A DNA stretch of 59,491 nucleotides from Bacillus sp. DNRA2 (GCF_012843265.1 NZ_JABAIT010000024.1:1-59491), one strand, 5' to 3'; numbered from the stretch's first letter, positions 1-11,006 are shown. Numbers and translations: made by a program. Notes: generated by a model not told the origin, from the sequence alone.

Positions 1-11
1 CGCTGCCGGGC
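1..11 (+). rRNA. rrf: 5S rRNA, 3' tail only (partial)
   Basis: The first bases resemble the 3' end of Bacillaceae 5S rRNA (the GCTGCCGGGC-type tail after GTAGGAC). The rest lies outside the window. A tRNA cluster of this type normally follows an rrn operon directly, which fits. With only about 11 bases the call rests mainly on context. Confidence 0.45.
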
Positions 12-22
12 TGTTTTAAAAT

Positions 23-98
23 GGAGGATTAGCTCAGCTGGGAGAGCATCTGCCTTACAAGCAGAGGGTCGGCGGTTCGAGCCCGTCATCCTCCACCA
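23..98 (+). tRNA. tRNA-Val (UAC)
   Basis: Full cloverleaf with acceptor GGAGGAT paired to ATCCTCC, anticodon loop CTTACAA and an encoded CCA. First gene of the cluster. Confidence 0.95.
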
Positions 99-99
99 T

Positions 100-175
<76 letters not shown>

Positions 176-182
176 TTTTTTC

Positions 183-258
183 GAGCCATTAGCTCAGTTG
201 GTAGAGCATCTGACTTTTAATCAGAGGGTCGAAGGTTCGAGTCCTTCATGGCTCACCA
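183..258 (+). tRNA. tRNA-Lys (UUU)
   Basis: Acceptor GAGCCAT/ATGGCTC, anticodon loop CTTTTAA, encoded CCA. Confidence 0.95.
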
Positions 259-270
259 TTAATTAAATAC

Positions 271-355
271 GCGGGTGTGGCGGAATTGGCAGACGCACTA
301 GACTTAGGATCTAGCGCCGCAAGGCGTGGGGGTTCGACTCCCTTCACCCGCACCA
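271..355 (+). tRNA. tRNA-Leu (UAG)
   Basis: Class II tRNA with a long variable arm, acceptor GCGGGTG/CACCCGC, anticodon loop CTTAGGA, encoded CCA. Confidence 0.95.
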
Positions 356-365
356 TTTAATTTTC

Positions 366-440
366 GCGGAAGTAGTTCAGTGGTAGAACACCACCTTGCC
401 AAGGTGGGGGTCGCGGGTTCGAATCCCGTCTTCCGCTCCA
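366..440 (+). tRNA. tRNA-Gly (GCC)
   Basis: Acceptor GCGGAAG/CTTCCGC, anticodon loop TTGCCAA, encoded CCA. Confidence 0.95.
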
Positions 441-448
441 GATTTTAT

Positions 449-537
449 GCCGGGGTGGCGGAACTGGCAGACGCACAGGACTTAAAATCCTGCGGTAGGT
501 GACTACCGTACCGGTTCGATTCCGGTCCTCGGCACCA
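449..537 (+). tRNA. tRNA-Leu (UAA)
   Basis: Class II tRNA with a long variable arm, anticodon loop CTTAAAA, encoded CCA. Second Leu isoacceptor of the cluster. Confidence 0.95.
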
Positions 538-547
538 TTTTTAATAT

Positions 548-624
<77 letters not shown>

Positions 625-639
625 TATTAATTTCAATAA

Positions 640-716
640 CGGGAAGTAGCTCAGCTTGGTAGAGCACTTGGTTTGGGACCAAGGGGTCGCAGGTTCGAAT
701 CCTGTCTTCCCGACCA
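640..716 (+). tRNA. tRNA-Pro (UGG)
   Basis: Acceptor CGGGAAG/CTTCCCG, anticodon loop TTTGGGA, encoded CCA. Confidence 0.95.
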
Positions 717-731
717 TTCACACTTCTTTAT

Positions 732-807
732 GGGGCCTTAGCTCAGCTGGGAGAGCGCCTGCTTTGCACGCAGGAGGTCAGCGGTTCGATCCCGCTAGGC
801 TCCACCA
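732..807 (+). tRNA. tRNA-Ala (UGC)
   Basis: Acceptor beginning GGGGCCT with the G3-T70 wobble expected of alanine tRNAs, anticodon loop TTTGCAC, encoded CCA. Confidence 0.95.
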
Positions 808-830
808 TTTCCAATTTCTTATAACATTAT

Positions 831-907
831 GGCGGTGTAGCTCAGCTGGCTAGAGCGTACGGTTCATACCCGTAAGGTCGGGGGTTCGATCCCCTCCGCC
901 GCTACCA
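831..907 (+). tRNA. tRNA-Met (CAU), elongator
   Basis: Acceptor GGCGGTG, anticodon loop TTCATAC, encoded CCA. It resembles the B. subtilis elongator tRNA-Met as I recall it. Initiator features (C1-A72 mismatch, three GC pairs in the anticodon stem) are absent. Confidence 0.8.
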
Positions 908-921
908 AAACACAAAACTTA

Positions 922-998
922 GGACCTTTAGCTCAGCTGGTTAGAGCAGACGGCTCATAACCGTCCGGTCGTAGGTTCGAGTCCTACAAGGTCCACCA
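922..998 (+). tRNA. tRNA with CAU anticodon, probably tRNA-Ile2
   Basis: Acceptor GGACCTT/AAGGTCC, anticodon loop CTCATAA, encoded CCA. The body differs from the neighbouring elongator Met and from the initiator, and matches the Bacillus Ile2 type whose C34 is converted to lysidine by TilS. The Ile2 assignment is by family resemblance; the anticodon alone cannot decide it. Confidence 0.7.
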
Positions 999-1014
999 TT
1001 AATATTTTTATCGC

Positions 1015-1107
1015 GGAGGAATACCCAAGTCCGGCTGAAGGGATCGGTCTTGAAAACCGACAGGCGGGTTAAACCGCGCGGGGGTTCGAATCCCTCTTCC
1101 TCCGCCA
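1015..1107 (+). tRNA. tRNA-Ser (UGA)
   Basis: Class II tRNA with a long variable arm, anticodon loop CTTGAAA, encoded CCA. Confidence 0.95.
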
Positions 1108-1141
1108 TTTTTATCCTTAAGTTAATATTTATTTTTACCGT

Positions 1142-1215
<74 letters not shown>

Positions 1216-1222
1216 TCATAAT

Positions 1223-1299
1223 GGTCCGGTAGTTCAGTTGGTTAGAATGCCTGCCTGTCACGCAGGAGGTCGCGGGTTCGAGTCCCGTCCGGACCGCCA
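1223..1299 (+). tRNA. tRNA-Asp (GUC)
   Basis: Acceptor GGTCCGG/CCGGACC, anticodon loop CTGTCAC, discriminator G, encoded CCA. Confidence 0.95.
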
Positions 1300-1304
1300 T
1301 TTAT

Positions 1305-1377
1305 GGCTCAGTAGCTCAGTCGGTAGAGCAATGGACTGAAAATCCATGTGTCGGCGGTTCGATTCCGTCCTGAGCCA
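1305..1377 (+). tRNA. tRNA-Phe (GAA), CCA not encoded
   Basis: Acceptor GGCTCAG/CTGAGCC, anticodon loop CTGAAAA. The three bases after discriminator A1377 are CCT, so CCA must be added after transcription. Confidence 0.93.
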
Positions 1378-1409
1378 CCTTTATCATATTTAATAATGAT
1401 TTACATTAT

Positions 1410-1486
1410 GGCGATTGTGGCGAAGTGGTTAACGCACCTGATTGTGGTTCAGGCATTCGTGGGTTCGATTCCCATCAGTCGCCCCA
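1410..1486 (+). tRNA. tRNA-His (GUG)
   Basis: Anticodon loop TTGTGGT. The encoded G at -1 (position 1410) pairs with discriminator C73, the HisRS identity element. CCA encoded. Confidence 0.95.
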
Positions 1487-1497
1487 TTTAAATATTT

Positions 1498-1571
1498 GCG
1501 GGTGTAGTTTAGTGGTAAAACCACAGCCTTCCAAGCTGTTGTTGTGGGTTCGATTCCCATCACCCGCTCCA
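1498..1571 (+). tRNA. tRNA-Gly (UCC)
   Basis: Acceptor GCGGGTG/CACCCGC, anticodon loop CTTCCAA, encoded CCA. Second Gly isoacceptor. Confidence 0.95.
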
Positions 1572-1576
1572 TTTAT

Positions 1577-1650
<74 letters not shown>

Positions 1651-1673
1651 TTTTCTATTTTAATTTTTATTGT

Positions 1674-1748
1674 TCCGCAGTAGCTCAGTGGTAGAGCAAT
1701 CGGCTGTTAACCGATCGGTCGTAGGTTCGAGTCCTACCTGCGGAGCCA
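1674..1748 (+). tRNA. tRNA-Asn (GUU)
   Basis: Acceptor TCCGCAG/CTGCGGA, anticodon loop CTGTTAA, encoded CCA. Confidence 0.95.
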
Positions 1749-1755
1749 TTTATTT

Positions 1756-1846
1756 GGGGAAGTACTCAAGAGGCTGAAGAGGCGCCCCTGCTAAGGGTGT
1801 AGGTCGGGTAACCGGCGCGAGGGTTCAAATCCCTCCTTCTCCGCCA
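1756..1846 (+). tRNA. tRNA-Ser (GCU)
   Basis: Class II tRNA, acceptor GGGGAAG/CTTCTCC with one G-T wobble, anticodon loop CTGCTAA, encoded CCA. Confidence 0.93.
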
Positions 1847-1854
1847 GATATGTT

Positions 1855-1926
1855 GGCCCCTTGGTCAAGCGGTTAAGACACCGCCCTTTCACGGCGGTAA
1901 CACGGGTTCGAATCCCGTAGGGGTCA
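1855..1926 (+). tRNA. tRNA-Glu (UUC), CCA not encoded
   Basis: Acceptor GGCCCCT/AGGGGTC, anticodon loop CTTTCAC. The gene ends at discriminator A1926 and no CCA follows. Last gene of the cluster, 5 bases before the terminator. Confidence 0.93.
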
Positions 1927-1930
1927 TAGG

Positions 1931-1966
1931 AAAAGCTATTAACTTTTTAGTTAATAGCTTTTTTGT
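1931..1966 (+). terminator. intrinsic terminator of the tRNA cluster
   Basis: Perfect stem AAGCTATTAAC/GTTAATAGCTT with a TTTTTA loop, followed by a T-rich tract. Confidence 0.9.
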
Positions 1967-2049
1967 TTTGTATTTTTAGATGTTTGCTAATCTAGTTTGA
2001 GGAAAGAAAGGGGATGGATTATCGAATCGAGTGAATGGGCGCCCGTGAT

Positions 2050-2510
2050 CCAGCAAATATCGCCCAACTGGTAACGATAGCCTTCGAATCGTGCCCACCA
2101 TCCAGCAAAAATCGCGAAAACGGTAACGATACTCCCCGAATCGTGCCCGCCATCCAGCAAAAATCGCCCAACCGGTAACGATAGCCCCCGAATCGTGCCC
2201 AACACCCAGCAAAAACCGCCCAACCGGTAACGATAACCCCCGAATCGTGTCCGCTAACCAGCAAAAATCACTCGACCGGTAACGATAACTCCCGAATCGT
2301 GCCCGCTATCCAGCAAAAATCGCCCAACCGGTAACGATAACCCCCGAATCGTGCCCACTATCCAGCAAAAATCGCCCAACCGGTAACGATAGCCCCCGAA
2401 TGGTGCCCAACACCCAGCAAAAATCGCCCAACCGGTAACGATAGCCCCCGAATGGTGCCCGCTCCCCCAAAAATCAAGCAAAACGGTAACCAAAGCGCCA
2501 AAGTATAATG
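2050..2510. repeat. 52-bp tandem repeat array, about 8 units plus a decayed ninth
   Basis: Units start at 2050, 2102, 2154, 2206, 2258, 2310, 2362 and 2414, exactly 52 bp apart, with a degenerate copy from about 2466. Each unit carries CCAGCAAAAATCGC, then CGGTAACGATA, then CGAATCGTGCCC, with scattered substitutions. Units are contiguous with no unique spacers, so this is not CRISPR. 52 is not a multiple of 3, so the reading frame shifts from unit to unit and coding is unlikely. From here to 2621 I see no gene. Confidence 0.95.
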
Positions 2511-2621
2511 CCCTTCAATTAAAACCCTATCCATCCAAAACATAATAAACGCAATTCCAAATCCCCCACCAAAAACCTTAAAATAACTATTTTAAAATAA
2601 CAAAATTACTTCATAATGCAA

Positions 2622-2813
2622 CTACCTCAACTCCTGTTCTATATCTTCGGGTGGTAAGTTTTCACCAGGATTATTTAAGTCGAGATCCGAAGTAAATCCT
2701 GTAGAGGGACCTCGAAACATATCACCTGTCGCTAGTATTTTTCCATCTGGTGCATCAAAGAGAGGAACCTTCTCTTCCTTGTCCTCTAGCCTTTTTCCTG
2801 GTTGCGCTTTCAT
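2622..2813 (-). CDS. small acidic hypothetical protein (63 aa)
   Basis: A 63-residue hydrophilic protein beginning MKAQPGKRLEDKEEK and ending in an acidic tail (PPEDIEQELR). It has no signal peptide, membrane segment or cysteine. Its reality rests on an AAAGGAGGT Shine-Dalgarno sequence placed correctly upstream of the ATG and on normal codon use. It is divergent from the glycogen operon. I do not recognise the family. Short, charged, Pro/Gly-containing proteins of this kind are common in spore formers, but no function is claimed. Confidence 0.7.
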   Translation of the reverse strand: MKAQPGKRLEDKEEKVPLFDAPDGKILATGDMFRGPSTGFTSDLDLNNPGENLPPEDIEQELR

Positions 2814-3023
2814 TTTAATAGACCTCCTTTTTAATCATGATTATTTTGTCAAATAAACAAATAAAATATGTCGAATTAGAGCAAATGAGAGTGAATCATC
2901 CCGTTATGTATCATAAAACAACAGATACTGTCTTAATATTTGGAAAATTATCGCTGTGATAATAATGCGTATGGGAGTATAGTTTTAGATAGGCCAAGTA
3001 AATAAGAAGTGGCGGGGTGTCAA

Positions 3024-4970
3024 ATGACAGTGAAAACATTATTACCTACTGAGTTTGAATTATATCTTTATCATGCAGGGACATTGTATGAAAGCTATCA
3101 ATTATTTGGTGCGCACATCTTTGAGGAAGATGGTAGACAGTTCACTAGATTTTGTTTGTGGGCGCCACATGCCAAGGAGGTAAATCTTGTTGGCGATTTT
3201 AATAATTGGAATGGAATGGGGTATTCCTTACATAAGTTAAATAAAGAGGGAGTTTGGGTGCTCGTTCTCGAGGGAAACCTGGAGGGCTGTCTATATAAGT
3301 TTGAAATAATTTCGCAAACTGGGGGAAAACTGCTGAAGGCTGACCCATATAGTTTCTATTCGGAATTGAGACCACGTACAGCATCAGTTGTTTACAACCT
3401 TGAGGGCTACAAATGGCACGACCAGGCATGGAAGCGGAAAAAGGCTAGAAAAAATGTGGCTAATGATCCAATGGTGATTTATGAAGTCCATGCAGGTTCG
3501 TGGAAGAAAAAGGACGATGGAAGCTTTCTTAACTATAAAGAATTGGCTGATGAGTTAATTCCCTATGTGATTGATGGGGGATTTACCCACGTGGAGCTTT
3601 TACCACTCGTTGAACACCCGCTCGATATCTCCTGGGGTTATCAAGGTGTAGGGTATTATTCATTAACGAGTCGCTATGGCACTCCACATGATTTTATGTA
3701 TTTTGTCGATCAATGTCACCAGCATGGGATAGGTGTTATTCTCGATTGGGTGCCAGGGCATTTTTGTAAGGATGCACATGGGCTGTATTGCTTCGATGGG
3801 GATTTTGCCTATGAATACAAGGCCATGCACGACCGTGAAAATCATGTGTGGGGCACTGCTAATTTTGATTTAGGAAAGAGAGAAGTTCATAGCTTTTTAA
3901 TTTCTAATGCGCTGTTCTGGATGAATTATTACCATATTGATGGATTTAGGGTTGATGCGGTATCGAACATCATATTCTGGCCTAATTCGGATGGTCAACA
4001 TGTTAACACCTTTGGACTCGATTTTCTTAAGCATTTAAATCAGATTGTTAACAAACAGGATCCTACAGTAATGATGATTGCGGAAGATTCCACGGATTGG
4101 CCCCAAGTAACGGTACCGGCTGAACATGGTGGGCTCGGCTTCAGCTATAAATGGAATATGGGCTGGATGAATGACATGTTGAGCTATATGGAGACAGAGC
4201 CGGAGTATCGTTCTACGAAGCACAATAAGGTTACATTTTCATTTCTATATGCCTTTTCAGAAAACTTCATACTTCCTTTTTCACATGATGAGGTAGTACA
4301 TGGAAAAAAATCTCTTCTGAATAAAATGCCTGGGGATTATTGGCGGAAGTTCGCACAATTAAGATTATTGTTGGGTTATATGATGGCCCATCCTGGAAAA
4401 AAGCTATTGTTTATGGGAACAGAATTTGGTCAGTTTTCAGAATGGAAGGATAAGGAACAGCTAGACTGGAACTTATTTGACTATGAGATGCATGTTAAAA
4501 TGAATGACTATTGGAAACAGTTGTTAAAACTATATAAACGTTCTAAGCCTTTTTATGAGCTTGATCATACGTATGAGGGGTTTGAATGGATTGATGTAAA
4601 TAATAATGATCAATCGGTATTTTCGTTCATACGTAAAGGCACAAGTCCCGATGAATTTTTAGTTGTGGTGTGCAACTTCAGTGAGTATCCATACGAAAAT
4701 TACAAAATTGGGGTCCCAAAGGCAGGGAGCTATCGAGAAATTATTAATAGTGACGCTGAAGAGTTCGGCGGTGCTAATAATGTTAATAAAAAAGTATTAA
4801 AAGCAATAAATGAACCATTCCACGGAAGACCATATCAGGTTGAGATGACGATTCCTCCGTTTGGAATCAGTGTATTACGCCCTGTAAAACAAAGAAAGGA
4901 GCTGGAGGAAAATGGCAAAGAAAAAGTGCGTCGCCATGCTGTTGGCAGGAGGAAAGGGAAGCAGGCTTAA
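3024..4970 (+). CDS. glgB: 1,4-alpha-glucan branching enzyme GlgB
   Basis: Forms alpha-1,6 branches in glycogen; cytoplasmic. An N-terminal CBM48-type domain (about residues 15-110) precedes a GH13 barrel. The nucleophile Asp lies in [10 protein letters not shown], the acid Glu in [10 protein letters not shown] and the transition-state Asp in [12 protein letters not shown]. The length (648 aa) is normal for Bacillus. I chose ATG 3024, preceded by GGCGGGGTG; an in-frame GTG at 3009 lacks a Shine-Dalgarno sequence. First gene of glgBCDAP. Its 3' end overlaps glgC by 59 bp in another frame, giving a basic C-terminal tail ([15 protein letters not shown]) that looks like a by-product of the overlap. 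In B. subtilis the operon is sporulation-controlled; I could not fix a promoter here. Confidence 0.96.
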   Translation: MTVKTLLPTEFELYLYHAGTLYESYQLFGAHIFEEDGRQFTRFCLWAPHAKEVNLVGDFNNWNGMGYSLHKLNKEGVWVLVLEGNLEGCLYKFEIISQTGGKLLKADPYSFYSELRPRTASVVYNLEGYKWHDQAWKRKKARKNVANDPMVIYEVHAGSWKKKDDGSFLNYKELADELIPYVIDGGFTHVELLPLVEHPLDISWGYQGVGYYSLTSRYGTPHDFMYFVDQCHQHGIGVILDWVPGHFCKDAHGLYCFDGDFAYEYKAMHDRENHVWGTANFDLGKREVHSFLISNALFWMNYYHIDGFRVDAVSNIIFWPNSDGQHVNTFGLDFLKHLNQIVNKQDPTVMMIAEDSTDWPQVTVPAEHGGLGFSYKWNMGWMNDMLSYMETEPEYRSTKHNKVTFSFLYAFSENFILPFSHDEVVHGKKSLLNKMPGDYWRKFAQLRLLLGYMMAHPGKKLLFMGTEFGQFSEWKDKEQLDWNLFDYEMHVKMNDYWKQLLKLYKRSKPFYELDHTYEGFEWIDVNNNDQSVFSFIRKGTSPDEFLVVVCNFSEYPYENYKIGVPKAGSYREIINSDAEEFGGANNVNKKVLKAINEPFHGRPYQVEMTIPPFGISVLRPVKQRKELEENGKEKVRRHAVGRRKGKQA

Positions 4971-6090
4971 TTCCTTAACAAAGGATATTGCAAAGCCAGC
5001 AGTACCATTTGGAGGAAAGTATCGAATTATTGATTTTGCTCTTAGTAATTGTACAAATTCAGGGATTGATACGGTAGGTGTTTTGACCCAATATCAGCCG
5101 CTTTTATTAAATTCTTATATTGGAATTGGAAGTGCGTGGGATTTAGATAGAAGAAACGGTGGCGTAACCGTGCTGCCACCATATGCAGAAACGTCCGAAG
5201 TGAAATGGTATTCCGGTACAGCAAGTGCTATCTATCAAAATATTAATTATTTAACCCAATATGACCCTGAGTACGTGTTAATTCTTTCAGGTGACCATAT
5301 TTATAAAATGAATTACGAAGCCATGCTAGATTTCCATAAAGAGAAAGACGCCGATGTGACCATTTCGGTCATTGAAGTTCCATGGGATGAAGCAAACCGA
5401 TTTGGTATCATGAACGCAACAGATGATATGAGCATTACTGAATTTGAAGAAAAGCCATCATATCCAAAGAGTAATTTGGCATCCATGGGGGTTTACATCT
5501 TTAATTGGAAAGTCTTAAAAGAGTATTTAATTAAGGATAATGATAATCCGCAGTCCAGTCATGATTTTGGAAAGGATATCATTCCTACATTACTAGACGA
5601 AGAGAAGAAGTTGGTTGCTTATCCGTTCAAGGGTTACTGGAAGGATGTAGGTACTGTCCGTAGTCTATGGGAAGCTAATATGGATTTATTAGATGAAAAG
5701 TGTGAATTGAATCTATTTGATCCATCCTGGCGCATTTATTCTGTCAATCCGAACCAGCCACCGCAATACATTTCTCCGCAAGCTTCAGTATTGGGCTCGA
5801 TGATTAATGAAGGCTGCACGGTTGAGGGTGACGTTGAACGCTCTGTTATTTTCCAAGGCGTTACGATTGAAGCCGGTGCTGTAGTTCGTGAATCAGTGAT
5901 CATGCCAGATGCGGTCATTGGTAGAAATGTTTACATTGAGAAGGCGATTATTCCTGAGGGAATTACGATTCCGGATGGTGCGGTAATTCGTGGAACAGAG
6001 GACCCAGAGGGAATTATTTTAGTATCAGAGGAAATGCTTTCGGACATAGAAATTCAATCAGAGACAACGCTGAATAAAAAGATTGGTTAG
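4912..6090 (+). CDS. glgC: glucose-1-phosphate adenylyltransferase, catalytic subunit GlgC
   Basis: Makes ADP-glucose from ATP and glucose-1-phosphate, the committed step of glycogen synthesis. The N-terminal nucleotidyltransferase signature [10 protein letters not shown] is intact, followed by [20 protein letters not shown] and the sugar-phosphate region [11 protein letters not shown]. The C-terminal third (about residues 280-370) is a left-handed beta-helix with hexapeptide repeats. Length 392 aa. ATG 4912 has GGAGG 4 bases upstream. It overlaps the end of glgB, implying translational coupling. It probably works with GlgD, encoded next. Confidence 0.96.
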   Translation: MAKKKCVAMLLAGGKGSRLNSLTKDIAKPAVPFGGKYRIIDFALSNCTNSGIDTVGVLTQYQPLLLNSYIGIGSAWDLDRRNGGVTVLPPYAETSEVKWYSGTASAIYQNINYLTQYDPEYVLILSGDHIYKMNYEAMLDFHKEKDADVTISVIEVPWDEANRFGIMNATDDMSITEFEEKPSYPKSNLASMGVYIFNWKVLKEYLIKDNDNPQSSHDFGKDIIPTLLDEEKKLVAYPFKGYWKDVGTVRSLWEANMDLLDEKCELNLFDPSWRIYSVNPNQPPQYISPQASVLGSMINEGCTVEGDVERSVIFQGVTIEAGAVVRESVIMPDAVIGRNVYIEKAIIPEGITIPDGAVIRGTEDPEGIILVSEEMLSDIEIQSETTLNKKIG

Positions 6091-6146
6091 TTAGTTAAAT
6101 AGGAGAGACAGTTATTCGCGAAGAAAAATATAGGGGGTTTTCAGCG

Positions 6147-7169
6147 TTGAAGAAGAGAATATTGGGAGTAATTGATGCAACTTATAAAGGGGAGCTAGAG
6201 GAGCTAATCGTCGATCGATCATTGGCAGCTGTTCCGTTTGCGGGCCGCTACCGCTTAATCGACTTTATTTTATCGAGCATGGTGAATTCGGGGATTAAGA
6301 GTGTCGCACTTTTCCCGAAATATCAATATCGCTCGCTCATGGATCATCTTGGGTCCGGGAGAAATTGGGATTTAAATCGCAAGCGGGATGGCTTGTTCTT
6401 ATTTCCACCACAGCTGTTAGACGTTCCGAACGGAGGGAACTCGTTTGATCAATTTGCAGCTAATCTTAGCTTTTTCAAGCGTTGCTCACAGGAATATACG
6501 TTAGTGGCCAATTGCTTTACTGTTGCCAATATTGATTTCCGCGCTATTTTGGAATCGCATATTGAAGCGGACTGCGATATTACAGAGCTTCGTCATGATG
6601 GCAAATCGCTTGATATGTATGTATTGAAGACATCATTGTTAATTGAACTGTTGGAAAATCATAACCAGACTGGGTTTACTTCCATGAACGATGTGGTGAA
6701 CTCATTGGCTCATAATTATAAGGTTTGTTATTACCAGTTTAAAGATTATGCGGTGATGATTGATTCCGTGAAAAAATATTTTGCAACGAGCATAGAGTTT
6801 TTACAGCCAGCTATTTGGAAAAACTTTTTCCAGAAGGATCAGCCGATCTTTACAAAGGTCATGGATGAACCGCCAACATTGTATGCTAAAGATGCCTCCA
6901 TTCAAAATTCAATGATTGCCAACGGCTGCCAAATTGATGGAAAAATTGAAAATAGCATTATCGCTAGAGGCGTAAAGATTGGGAAAAATACCGTCATCAA
7001 AAACAGTATCATTTTACAAAAATGTGTGATTGAGGATGATTGCATTTTGGAAAATGTCATTCTTGATAAAGATGTAATGATTGAGTCTGGAAGAAAGATT
7101 CGCGTTTCACTAGATTCGCCGCGAATTCTTCGCAAGGATACGGTTCAAGGAGCTCTGATGAATTCGTGA
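6147..7169 (+). CDS. glgD: GlgD, regulatory partner of ADP-glucose pyrophosphorylase
   Basis: A 340-aa paralogue of GlgC. It keeps the fold landmarks ([21 protein letters not shown] and a C-terminal hexapeptide helix with [13 protein letters not shown]) but lacks the glycine-rich GGKGSRL loop at the N terminus, which reads [14 protein letters not shown]. This matches GlgD subunits, which stimulate GlgC rather than catalyse. TTG start at 6147 with TAGGGGG upstream. The last codons overlap glgA by 4 bp (GTGA). Confidence 0.93.
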   Translation: MKKRILGVIDATYKGELEELIVDRSLAAVPFAGRYRLIDFILSSMVNSGIKSVALFPKYQYRSLMDHLGSGRNWDLNRKRDGLFLFPPQLLDVPNGGNSFDQFAANLSFFKRCSQEYTLVANCFTVANIDFRAILESHIEADCDITELRHDGKSLDMYVLKTSLLIELLENHNQTGFTSMNDVVNSLAHNYKVCYYQFKDYAVMIDSVKKYFATSIEFLQPAIWKNFFQKDQPIFTKVMDEPPTLYAKDASIQNSMIANGCQIDGKIENSIIARGVKIGKNTVIKNSIILQKCVIEDDCILENVILDKDVMIESGRKIRVSLDSPRILRKDTVQGALMNS

Positions 7170-8620
7170 AAATTTTGTTTGCAGTCTCTGAGTGTATTCC
7201 ATTTATAAAATCGGGCGGATTGGCTGATGTTGCTGGTTCTTTGCCGAAGGAATTAGTGAATCAAGGAACTGATATACGCGTGATCCTTCCTAACTATGGA
7301 ATGATTGGGCAAAAATATAAGCAGAAAATGAAAAAGGTAACTGATTTTACGGTGAAAGTTGGTTGGCGAAACCAATATTGTGGAATTATGGAGCTTAAGC
7401 TTGATGGAGTCACCTACTATTTTGTAGACAATGAGTATTATTTTAAGCGTGATGGTTTATATGGATATTTCGATGATGGAGAAAGATTTGCCTTTTTTAA
7501 TCGAGCAGTCCTCGACGCGATTGCCCACTTGAATTTTTCCCCGGATATTATCCATTGCCACGACTGGCATACAGGAATGATTCCATTCTTGTACCGTGTA
7601 GAATATTATCGAAAACCAGGCTATGAATTCATTCGGACGATTTTTACGATTCATAATTTGATGTTTCAAGGGGTTTTCCCGAAAGAAACACTTGATGATT
7701 TGCTAGGAATTCACAGTAAATATTTTAATCAGGATCATTTAGAGTTTTTTGGAAATATCAATTTCATGAAAGCCGGCCTCGTGTCGGCGGACATGATCAC
7801 AACTGTAAGTCCAACATATCTTGATGAAATTCAAACAGCCTACTTTGGTGAAAAGCTAGATGGACTATTGCGCAAGCGGAAATCCGATTTAAAAGGAATC
7901 TTAAACGGAATTGATGATGAGTTTTACAATCCAGCCAATGATTCATTGATTCATCAAACCTATGATGTTCAGTCACTTAATAAGAAGCTTGAGAATAAGC
8001 GCTATATCCAAAAAACGCTCGGTTTGCCAGAGAATGATGATATTCCGATAGTGGCGATGATTACCCGATTAACATCACAAAAGGGACTTGATCTTGTGAA
8101 GCGGGTATTTCATGATATGATGGCGGAACAAATTCAAATGGTGGTACTAGGGACTGGAGATTTGGAATTTGAATGGTTCTTCCGGGAAATGGAACATCGC
8201 TATCCTGATCAAGTTCGGGTGACAATCGGCTTTAATGAAGAATGGGCCCATCAGCTCTATGCGGGTTCTGACTTGTTTTTAATGCCGTCAAAATTTGAAC
8301 CATGTGGGCTTGGGCAAATGATTGCGATGCGTTACGGAAGCATCCCGGTCGTTCGGGAAACGGGCGGTCTAAATGACACGGTACAAGCATATGATGAATG
8401 GTCGGATAAAGGGAATGGATTTACGTTCACCAACTTCAATGCTCACGATATGCTGTACACATTGCGTCGCGCATTGACATTCTATCATTATGAAAAAACA
8501 GTTTGGCGAAAATTAGTGAAGACGACGATGGAAATGGACTTTAGCTGGGCGCAATCAGCATTTCAATACAATCGGCTTTATTCCGAACTCATATCAAGGA
8601 GTGAAAGCCATGTTTTCTAA
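7166..8620 (+). CDS. glgA: glycogen synthase GlgA
   Basis: GT5 ADP-glucose-dependent synthase that elongates alpha-1,4-glucan. The N-terminal [16 protein letters not shown] contains the K-x-G-G-L ADP-glucose site. The C-terminal Rossmann domain has [15 protein letters not shown] and the catalytic-Glu region. 484 aa, normal length. GTG start at 7166 overlaps the glgD stop, so translation is coupled. Overlaps glgP by about 11 bp. Confidence 0.96.
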   Translation: MKILFAVSECIPFIKSGGLADVAGSLPKELVNQGTDIRVILPNYGMIGQKYKQKMKKVTDFTVKVGWRNQYCGIMELKLDGVTYYFVDNEYYFKRDGLYGYFDDGERFAFFNRAVLDAIAHLNFSPDIIHCHDWHTGMIPFLYRVEYYRKPGYEFIRTIFTIHNLMFQGVFPKETLDDLLGIHSKYFNQDHLEFFGNINFMKAGLVSADMITTVSPTYLDEIQTAYFGEKLDGLLRKRKSDLKGILNGIDDEFYNPANDSLIHQTYDVQSLNKKLENKRYIQKTLGLPENDDIPIVAMITRLTSQKGLDLVKRVFHDMMAEQIQMVVLGTGDLEFEWFFREMEHRYPDQVRVTIGFNEEWAHQLYAGSDLFLMPSKFEPCGLGQMIAMRYGSIPVVRETGGLNDTVQAYDEWSDKGNGFTFTNFNAHDMLYTLRRALTFYHYEKTVWRKLVKTTMEMDFSWAQSAFQYNRLYSELISRSESHVF

Positions 8621-11006
8621 TAAGCAGGAATTTCAGCATGCTTTTTTGAAGCGGCTTGAGATGATGTGTGGTAAACCGTTTAAGGAAAGCTCAAAAAGTG
8701 ATCATTTTCTAACGCTAGGGCACATGATTCGCGAATATGTCAGCTCAAACTGGATTCATACGAAGGAGAAGTACCGGCTCAGTAATCAAAAGCAGGTATA
8801 TTATCTTTCAATTGAATTCTTGCTCGGCCGCTTGCTCCGCCATAATTTAATGAATTTAGGGATTGAAGAATTAGTGGAAAGCGGTTTGCAGGAGCTTGGC
8901 GTTGATTTAACTGAATTAGAAGAGATTGAGTCTGATGCAGGCTTGGGAAATGGCGGGCTAGGCCGCTTGGCTGCCTGCTTTCTTGATTCGTTAGCGTCAT
9001 TGAATCTTCCGGGTCATGGCTGTGGGATCCGCTATCGTCACGGCTTGTTCGAACAAAAGTTTGTCGATGGCTACCAGGTTGAACTGCCTGAACAATGGCT
9101 TCGATACGGACAAGTTTGGGAGGTACGCAAGAATGACTTAGCCGTGGAAGTGCCATTTTGGGGTGAAATAGAGGCCTATAATGATGAGAATAATCGGCTT
9201 TGTTTCCGCCACATCAATGCTGAAGTGGTGACTGCTGTACCTTATGATTTACCGGTAATCGGTTATGAAACGGAAACGGTCAATACACTTCGTCTTTGGA
9301 GTGCCGAGCCGTCACCTTATCCATTTTACCGAGATGTGATGAAGTATAAGCGGGAAACTGAAGCGATCTCGGAATTTCTCTATCCTGATGATACTCATGA
9401 TGAAGGTAAGATTCTTAGGCTGAAGCAACAGTATTTACTTGTGTCAGCTAGCGTTCGGACGATTATCCGTGGCTTTCGGGCTACGCATCGACCGCTTACG
9501 GAGTTGCCCGATCGGATTGCGATACATATCAATGATACTCATCCGGTGATGGCTATTCCAGAAATGATGCGAATTCTGCTTGATGAGGAAAAGCTGAGCT
9601 GGGAAGATGCGTGGGACATTACGACGAGAACGATTTCATACACGAACCATACGACGCTGTCAGAGGCATTGGAAAAATGGCCAGTCCGCTTGTTTAAGCC
9701 GCTTTTGCCACGGATTTATATGATTATTGAGGAAATCAATCGCCGCTTCTGTGAGGATTTATGGGCGCTTTATCCGGGCGATTGGGACCGCATCAATAAC
9801 ATGACGATTATTTCGCATGATGAAGTGAAAATGGCCCACTTAGCCTTAGTGGGGAGCTTCAGCATCAATGGAGTGGCGCAAATTCATACCGATATTTTAA
9901 AAAATCGCGAAATGAATCTGTTCTATCAAATTTTTCCGGACAAGTTTAATAATAAGACGAACGGCATTACCCATCGCCGTTGGTTGTTAAAATCAAATCC
10001 GAAGCTATCCAACTTGATTACGAGTGCGATTGGCTCAGATTGGGTGCATGCCCCGCAGCATTTGGCTAAATTGAAGGAATATCAAGATGATCGTGGTTTT
10101 CTGGATCAATTGCGCCAAGTAAAGCAGGAGAACAAGCAGCGTTTTTCTGAGCGGGTGTTCGAGCAAACAGGGATTAGCATCGATCCACATTCGATTTTTG
10201 ATGTTCACGTGAAACGGCTTCATGCCTATAAGCGACAGCTGTTGAATGTGCTACACATCATGCATTTGTATAATCGGTTGAAAGAGGACCCGAGCTTTAA
10301 TATGTATCCGCGCACGTTCATTTTCGGTGCCAAGGCCTCACCTGGTTACTATTATGCTAAGAAAATCATTAAGCTGATTAATACCGTTGCCGACAGGATT
10401 AACGGGGACCACGAAGTGAACGATATGCTAAAGGTGGTTTTCCTTGAAAATTACCGTGTCTCTGTTGCGGAGGAATTGTTCCCTGCAGCTGACGTCAGTG
10501 AACAGATTTCTACAGCCAGTAAGGAAGCTTCGGGCACCGGGAATATGAAGTTGATGATGAATGGTGCAGTAACAGTAGGGACACTTGATGGCGCCAATGT
10601 GGAGATTAAAGAAAAGGTCGGAGACGATAATATCTTTATTTTTGGATTAACGGCCGAGGAAGTGCTCCATTTCTATCAAAATGGCGGCTACCATTCAATG
10701 GAATATTATCATCATGACAAAAAGATTCGTCAGGTAATTGACCAGCTGACGAATGGCTTCTTCCCTGATGTAGATGATGAGTTTGAACCAATCTACGATT
10801 CCTTGCTGATTCAAAATGATCAATATTTTGTGTTAAGAGACTTTGATTCCTACGTTTCCGTGCATAAGGAAGTGGAAAGAAAGTTCAGGGACCGTGATTT
10901 ATGGAATAAAATGAGCTTGCTTAATATTGCTGGCTCGGGGTATTTCTCAAGTGACCGGACGATTCAAGAATATGCCGATGACATTTGGAAAATTAATCGA
11001 GGGTAA
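8610..11006 (+). CDS. glgP: glycogen phosphorylase GlgP
   Basis: PLP-dependent phosphorolysis of glycogen to glucose-1-phosphate. [15 protein letters not shown] lies near the N terminus and the PLP-lysine region [15 protein letters not shown] is at about residue 640. 798 aa. I chose ATG 8610, which has AAGGAG at proper distance; an in-frame GTG at 8601 sits inside the Shine-Dalgarno sequence. Last gene of the operon, followed by an intrinsic terminator at 11031. Confidence 0.96.
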   Translation: MFSNKQEFQHAFLKRLEMMCGKPFKESSKSDHFLTLGHMIREYVSSNWIHTKEKYRLSNQKQVYYLSIEFLLGRLLRHNLMNLGIEELVESGLQELGVDLTELEEIESDAGLGNGGLGRLAACFLDSLASLNLPGHGCGIRYRHGLFEQKFVDGYQVELPEQWLRYGQVWEVRKNDLAVEVPFWGEIEAYNDENNRLCFRHINAEVVTAVPYDLPVIGYETETVNTLRLWSAEPSPYPFYRDVMKYKRETEAISEFLYPDDTHDEGKILRLKQQYLLVSASVRTIIRGFRATHRPLTELPDRIAIHINDTHPVMAIPEMMRILLDEEKLSWEDAWDITTRTISYTNHTTLSEALEKWPVRLFKPLLPRIYMIIEEINRRFCEDLWALYPGDWDRINNMTIISHDEVKMAHLALVGSFSINGVAQIHTDILKNREMNLFYQIFPDKFNNKTNGITHRRWLLKSNPKLSNLITSAIGSDWVHAPQHLAKLKEYQDDRGFLDQLRQVKQENKQRFSERVFEQTGISIDPHSIFDVHVKRLHAYKRQLLNVLHIMHLYNRLKEDPSFNMYPRTFIFGAKASPGYYYAKKIIKLINTVADRINGDHEVNDMLKVVFLENYRVSVAEELFPAADVSEQISTASKEASGTGNMKLMMNGAVTVGTLDGANVEIKEKVGDDNIFIFGLTAEEVLHFYQNGGYHSMEYYHHDKKIRQVIDQLTNGFFPDVDDEFEPIYDSLLIQNDQYFVLRDFDSYVSVHKEVERKFRDRDLWNKMSLLNIAGSGYFSSDRTIQEYADDIWKINRG

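Noticed and set aside
2050-2510. CRISPR array
   Set aside because: Units are contiguous and fully repetitive with no unique spacers, and no cas genes are present.
1976-2543. Several overlapping 60-81 aa open frames on the minus strand through the 52-bp array
   Set aside because: They exist only because the repeat lacks stops in that strand. The period is not a multiple of 3, so the same peptide blocks appear in all frames, and none has a ribosome binding site.
8779-9156. 125-aa minus-strand frame opposite glgP
   Set aside because: Antisense shadow of a conserved gene; no start signal and arginine/serine-rich nonsense composition.
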